Source: Actinomycetes bacterium (GTDB taxonomy: Bacteria > Actinomycetota > Acidimicrobiia > Acidimicrobiales > RAAP-2). Taken from it: a stretch of DNA of 8,761 nucleotides. Location: positions 1-8,761 of the forward strand of contig JAKABC010000067.1 in assembly GCA_021802025.1 (NCBI GenBank). The letters are read 5' to 3'. Below are positions 6,146 through 8,761 of the stretch, piece after piece. Position numbers and translations under genes: made by a program. The notes beneath the pieces were generated by a model, which was given only the letters and a program-made list of their open reading frames with translations, did not search any database and was not told where the DNA came from. Positions within the stretch are counted from its first letter, which is position 1. Every line of letters starts with the position of its first letter.

Positions 6146-6924
6146 TGGCTGAGGTGACGATGCGGATCTGGCGCGGTGACGCGTCGGGCGGGGAGTTCGC
6201 CTCCTACACGCTTCCCCAGAACGAGGGCGAGGTCGTGCTCGACGTGGTCCACCGGATCCAGGCCTCCGAGGCGCCGGACCTGGCCTGTCGGTGGAACTGC
6301 AAGGCCGGCAAGTGCGGCTCGTGCTCGGCCGAGATCAACGGCAAGCCCCGGCTCATGTGCATGACCCGGATGGACTCGCTGCCCGAGGGGCCGGTCACGG
6401 TGGCGCCCATGCGGACCTTCCCGATCGTGCGCGACCTGGTGACCGACGTCTCGTTCAACTTCGTGCGGGCCCAGGAGGTCCCCGCCCTCCTGCCCCCGCC
6501 GATGCCCGAGGGCGGCTACGTGATGTTCCAAGAGGACGTCGAGCGCGGCCAGGAGTTCAGAAAGTGCATCGAGTGCTTCATGTGCCAGGACGTCTGCCAC
6601 GTGATCCGCGACCACGAGGACAACAAGCGCCACTACGCCGGCCCGCGCTTCTTCATCCGCTACGCCGAGCTCGAGATGCACCCGCTCGACCAGAACGACC
6701 GGCGCGAGTACGTGCGCGAGGAGATGGGGCTGGGTTATTGCAACATCACCAAGTGCTGCACCGAGGTCTGCCCCGAGCACATCAAGATCACCGACAACGC
6801 CATCATCCCGCTCAAAGAGCGCGTCGTCGACGCCCACTACGACCCGCTGGCCTGGCTCGGGCGCACCATCCGGCGTAAGAAGAAGGCCTCGTCCGCCGAG
6901 GCGGCCGTCCAGCCGGCCCCCTAG
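6145..6924 (+). CDS. sdhB: Succinate dehydrogenase iron-sulfur subunit
   Basis: The 259-residue electron-transfer subunit linking FAD in SdhA to the anchor. The N-terminal ferredoxin fold has [2Fe-2S] ligands Cys52, Cys57, Cys60 and Cys72 (CKAGKCGSC). All four are Cys; E. coli SdhB has Asp at the third place. The C-terminal domain has Cys141, Cys144 and Cys147 (CIECFMC) plus Cys209 for [4Fe-4S], and Cys151, Cys199 and Cys205 for [3Fe-4S], by spacing with E. coli. An extra Cys204 makes a Cys-Cys pair, and the residue after Cys151 is His in place of the usual Pro. The C terminus is basic then low-complexity (RRKKK at 243-247). ATG at 6145 overlaps the sdhA stop (TGATG) and has GGAGGAGG at 6130-6137, with GGAGG 7 bases upstream. 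Longer in-frame extensions run through sdhA and are rejected. Confidence 0.95.
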   Translation: MAEVTMRIWRGDASGGEFASYTLPQNEGEVVLDVVHRIQASEAPDLACRWNCKAGKCGSCSAEINGKPRLMCMTRMDSLPEGPVTVAPMRTFPIVRDLVTDVSFNFVRAQEVPALLPPPMPEGGYVMFQEDVERGQEFRKCIECFMCQDVCHVIRDHEDNKRHYAGPRFFIRYAELEMHPLDQNDRREYVREEMGLGYCNITKCCTEVCPEHIKITDNAIIPLKERVVDAHYDPLAWLGRTIRRKKKASSAEAAVQPAP

Positions 6925-6925
6925 C

Positions 6926-7273
6926 GTGGCCGACTTCCTGAGCGGCGAGTGGTTCGCCGAGCGCAACGCCGCGCTGGCCGCCCGGGGAGAGACCGGGCTC
7001 AGCGCGACACTGAGGGTCGCCCTCGTCCTCTCCGACGCCCCCTCCGGGGGACCGGGGGCGCTCACCCTCGTGCTGACTCCCGAGGGCGGCCGCCTCGAGC
7101 CGGGCGACCCGGGGGTCTGTGAGGTGGTGGTGACCCTGTCGGCGAGCGACGCGGCCGCCCTGGTCGAGGGCCGTCTCACCTCGAGCGGGGCGCTGCGCGC
7201 CGGGCAGCTGAGGGTGCGCGGTAACGCCGCGGCCCTGGTCCCGGTGACGGCCTGGCTCGCCGGCGAGGCGTGA
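6926..7273 (+). CDS. Small SCP2-like (sterol carrier / lipid-binding fold) protein
   Basis: A 115-residue soluble protein with no signal peptide or membrane helix. It begins FLSGEWF and ends with EGRLTSSGALRAGQLRVRGN (81-100) then AAALVPV. This arrangement, with an invariant-looking gain-of-a-small-helix and the LRVRGN turn, is typical of the last third of SCP2-domain proteins, which bind lipids or acyl-CoA in a hydrophobic tunnel. The beta-strand region (25-72) alternates hydrophobic residues as expected. What it binds here is unknown. GTG at 6926 follows the sdhB stop by 1 base with no recognisable Shine-Dalgarno, so translation probably depends on sdhB, and its stop overlaps the next start. 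It therefore looks like a genuine operon member, perhaps handling a lipid or quinone-like ligand; that role is conjecture. Fold assignment is moderately sure. Confidence 0.72.
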   Translation: MADFLSGEWFAERNAALAARGETGLSATLRVALVLSDAPSGGPGALTLVLTPEGGRLEPGDPGVCEVVVTLSASDAAALVEGRLTSSGALRAGQLRVRGNAAALVPVTAWLAGEA

Positions 7274-8046
7274 GCCTCCCCCTCTTCGAGAACGACCTCG
7301 CCGAGGCGGGGCTCATCAGCGGGCGCGACCTGCACCGGCGCGGCGCCGACCTGCCCGCGCTCGGTGTCCTGTGCTTCTTCCACGAGGTGCTCGAGCGTCT
7401 CGCCGCCGCCGGTGAGCTCACCGAGCGCTACCGGCTGCGCAGCGAGCTGGGCGTGAACCCGGTCTACGTGATGGAGCTCGACGGACGCGCGCTCACCGTC
7501 ACCCACCCCGGAGTGGGCGCGCCCCTCGCCGTCGGTGTCACCGAGGAGCTGGTCGCCCTCGGGGTGAGGACGCTCGTCGCCTGCGGGGGCGCCGGGGCGC
7601 TCGTCGAGCGCGAGCTCGGCCACGTGATGGTCGTCGACTCGGCTCTGCGCGACGAGGGCACCAGCTTCCACTACGCCGCCCCGTCGCGGGTGATCGACGC
7701 CGACCCCCTCGGGGTGCGCCGGGCCGCCGAGACCCTCGAGCGCCTCGGCGTGGCCCACGAGGTCGGGCGGACCTGGACGACCGACGCGATCCTTCGCGAG
7801 ACGCCCTCGCGCATCGCCCGGCGGGTCGCAGAGGGCTGCGTCATGGTCGACATGGAGTCCTCGGCCTTCATCGCGGCCACCCGCTTCCTCAACGTGCGCT
7901 TCGCCCAGCTCCTCTACGCCGGCGACTCGCTCGCGGGCGAGAGCTGGGACCCACGCCGCTGGATGGGCGCCGGCGACGTGCGCGAGGGGCTGTTGCGCGC
8001 CGCGGCGCGCGTGGCCCTCGCCCTCGACGACGCGCCCCGGGACTGA
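7270..8046 (+). CDS. Nucleoside phosphorylase (PNP/UDP family)
   Basis: A 258-residue protein of the trimeric/hexameric nucleoside phosphorylase family (purine nucleoside and uridine phosphorylases). These split nucleosides with phosphate into base and (deoxy)ribose 1-phosphate in salvage. Visible motifs are GVGAPLAVGVTEELVALG (81-98), ACGGAGAL (104-111), the active-site-like DEGTSFHY (128-135), TTDAILRE (170-177) and VDMESSAF (193-200), whose Met-Glu normally binds the ribose. The acidic residue of the TTDAI block (Asp172) is where PNPs carry the base-protonating Asp, which favours a purine-like substrate, but uridine phosphorylase or a nucleosidase-like relative cannot be excluded. The N-terminal about 55 residues are longer than in E. 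coli DeoD or Udp. The GTG overlaps the upstream stop (GTGA), with GAGG too close (1 base) to be an ideal RBS, so coupling is likely. Family is secure; substrate is not. Confidence 0.85.
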   Translation: MSLPLFENDLAEAGLISGRDLHRRGADLPALGVLCFFHEVLERLAAAGELTERYRLRSELGVNPVYVMELDGRALTVTHPGVGAPLAVGVTEELVALGVRTLVACGGAGALVERELGHVMVVDSALRDEGTSFHYAAPSRVIDADPLGVRRAAETLERLGVAHEVGRTWTTDAILRETPSRIARRVAEGCVMVDMESSAFIAATRFLNVRFAQLLYAGDSLAGESWDPRRWMGAGDVREGLLRAAARVALALDDAPRD

Positions 8047-8072
8047 GCCACCACGCAGCGCAACCCGTCGGG
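8047..8072. other. Convergent intergenic gap with small stem
   Basis: Only 26 bases separate the phosphorylase stop from the acetyltransferase stop on the other strand. CCCGTCGGG at 8064-8072 can form only a very small stem, and no T-run follows on either strand. I see no convincing bidirectional intrinsic terminator. Confidence 0.3.
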
Positions 8073-8699
8073 CTAGGGGCGCGGCTCGCGGCGCATCGTG
8101 AAGAGCGCCGCCCCGGGGCCGACCTCGATGCGCCGATCCAGGGTGAAGCCCACGCGCGCGTAGTAGGCGAGGTTGGCCTCGTCCTGGGTCTCGAGGTACG
8201 CGAGCGCCCCCTCGGCGTCGACGCGCTCGAGCACCGGAGCGAGGAGAGCGGTGCCGATCCCGCGGCGCTGGGCCGCGGGGTCGACCGCGAGCAGCTGGAG
8301 GTACCAGTGGAGCTCGCGCGGGTGCACGGCGACCGTCGCCGCCTCGGCGCGCGCCGCGACCCGTAGGGCGCCAAAGTGGGGTGAGAAGGCGGCTAGCACG
8401 GCCGGCAGGCGGACCAGCTGCTCGCGCACCGGCGGCGGGAAGCCCCCCGGGGCCAGCCAGGCCGCGACGCCGCGCACCCCACCGTCGCCGTCCCGGGCGA
8501 CCGAGCACACCCCCGCCGGGCCGAGGTGGGCGAGCGCCGCGCGGTGCAGGGTCGCGATCGAGCGAGCGCGCCGCTCGGGCGAGGGGAAGAACCGTTCGAA
8601 GAGAGTGGCCTCGGCGAAGGCGCGGGCGCACAACTCTGCGCACGCGCGGATCGTCGCCCGATCGAGGGGACCCTCCTCGATCGCGACCGCCTCACTCAC
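8073..8699 (-). CDS. GNAT-family N-acetyltransferase
   Basis: A 208-residue GCN5-related acetyltransferase that would transfer an acetyl (or acyl) group from CoA to an amine. The acetyl-CoA loop is clear: LLAVDPAAQRRGIGTALL at 136-153, with the Q/R-x-x-G-x-G signature Q144-R-R-G147-I-G149. It is preceded by strand HWYLQ and followed by a helix, then YLETQDEANLAYYARVGF (168-185), the usual motif B with the late Asn and Tyr. The N-terminal 120 residues contain the ARAFAEA and FFPSPERR helices seen in a large group of actinobacterial GNATs of unknown substrate. There is no signal peptide. It reads GTG at 8699 to TAG at 8075-8073, convergent with the sdh-linked genes, so it is not part of that operon. 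No function can be assigned beyond the family. Confidence 0.88.
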   Translation of the reverse strand: MSEAVAIEEGPLDRATIRACAELCARAFAEATLFERFFPSPERRARSIATLHRAALAHLGPAGVCSVARDGDGGVRGVAAWLAPGGFPPPVREQLVRLPAVLAAFSPHFGALRVAARAEAATVAVHPRELHWYLQLLAVDPAAQRRGIGTALLAPVLERVDAEGALAYLETQDEANLAYYARVGFTLDRRIEVGPGAALFTMRREPRP

Positions 8700-8705
8700 C
8701 GGCGC

Positions 8706-8711
8706 AGTCTA
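8706..8711 (-). promoter_or_regulatory. Candidate -10 element for a leaderless acetyltransferase transcript
   Basis: On the minus strand TAGACT (8711 to 8706) fits TANNNT and is followed by six bases and then the GTG at 8699. A normal -10 to start distance would put the first transcribed base at the G of the start codon, and there is no Shine-Dalgarno between. No -35 hexamer is evident. Confidence 0.4.
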
Positions 8712-8742
8712 GGGTCGCTACCGCACCGGGCCCGAGGGACGT

Positions 8743-8760
8743 CTAGAGCAGTCCGAGGGC
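8743..8760 (-). CDS. Possible C-terminal end of a further minus-strand gene (partial)
   Basis: Read on the minus strand from the window edge, codons give Ala-Leu-Gly-Leu-Leu followed by TAG at 8745-8743. A hydrophobic end just upstream of the acetyltransferase, in the same direction, would be ordinary for a preceding gene. Five codons cannot prove a gene; the frame is chosen only because it ends in a stop at a plausible place. Confidence 0.2.
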   Translation of the reverse strand, partial: ALGLL

Positions 8761-8761
8761 G

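Noticed and set aside
8064..8072. CCCGTCGGG as an intrinsic terminator
   Set aside because: The stem is too short, with a one-base loop, and no T-run follows on either strand.
5881..8643. Minus-strand open frame of about 920 residues
   Set aside because: It lies antisense to sdhA, sdhB, the SCP2-like gene and the phosphorylase, all with clear motifs. Its composition is the Arg/Gly/Ala/Pro-rich type produced by reading GC-rich codons in the wrong frame, and I see no domain in it.

Overview
The window is a GC-rich (roughly 70% by eye), gene-dense piece of what looks like an actinobacterial chromosome, possibly from the Acidimicrobiia or a related lineage. The class-level placement is an inference. 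It rests on an actinobacterial-type cytochrome oxidase subunit IV, a lipoprotein-type CoxB, a single-anchor Sdh1-like (type F) complex II, and heavy use of GTG starts (seven of the nine complete genes). I see no mobile elements, CRISPR arrays, tRNAs or rRNAs.

Layout: (1) Bases 2-508 hold the C-terminal end of an alkyl-sulfatase-like metallo-beta-lactamase-fold hydrolase. (2) Bases 520-3436 form a tight coxB-ctaD-ctaF operon for an aa3-type cytochrome c oxidase (complex IV: subunits II, I and IV). Subunit III and the heme A or copper assembly genes are not here. (3) A 70-base spacer follows, with a palindrome, an imperfect hairpin and a very strong ribosome binding site. (4) Bases 3507-6924 hold sdhC-sdhA-sdhB. 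The anchor is one five-helix protein rich in conserved Cys and His, matching the mycobacterial Sdh1 family, in which the anchor carries a membrane-embedded Rieske-type [2Fe-2S] cluster. (5) Two further genes follow without a break: a 115-residue SCP2-like protein (1-base gap) and a nucleoside phosphorylase (4-base overlap), ending at 8046. (6) A convergent minus-strand GNAT acetyltransferase occupies 8699-8073, with a possible leaderless promoter. A few codons that may be the end of another minus-strand gene lie at the right edge.

The core of the window is respiratory. Complex II would oxidise succinate and reduce quinone in the membrane; complex IV would oxidise cytochrome c (or a bc1-cytochrome c module encoded elsewhere) and reduce oxygen. 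The main points of interest are the Rieske-like anchor, the Glu-to-Gln change in the CuA/Mg motif of CoxB, and the lipid-binding-like and phosphorylase genes attached to the sdh operon.
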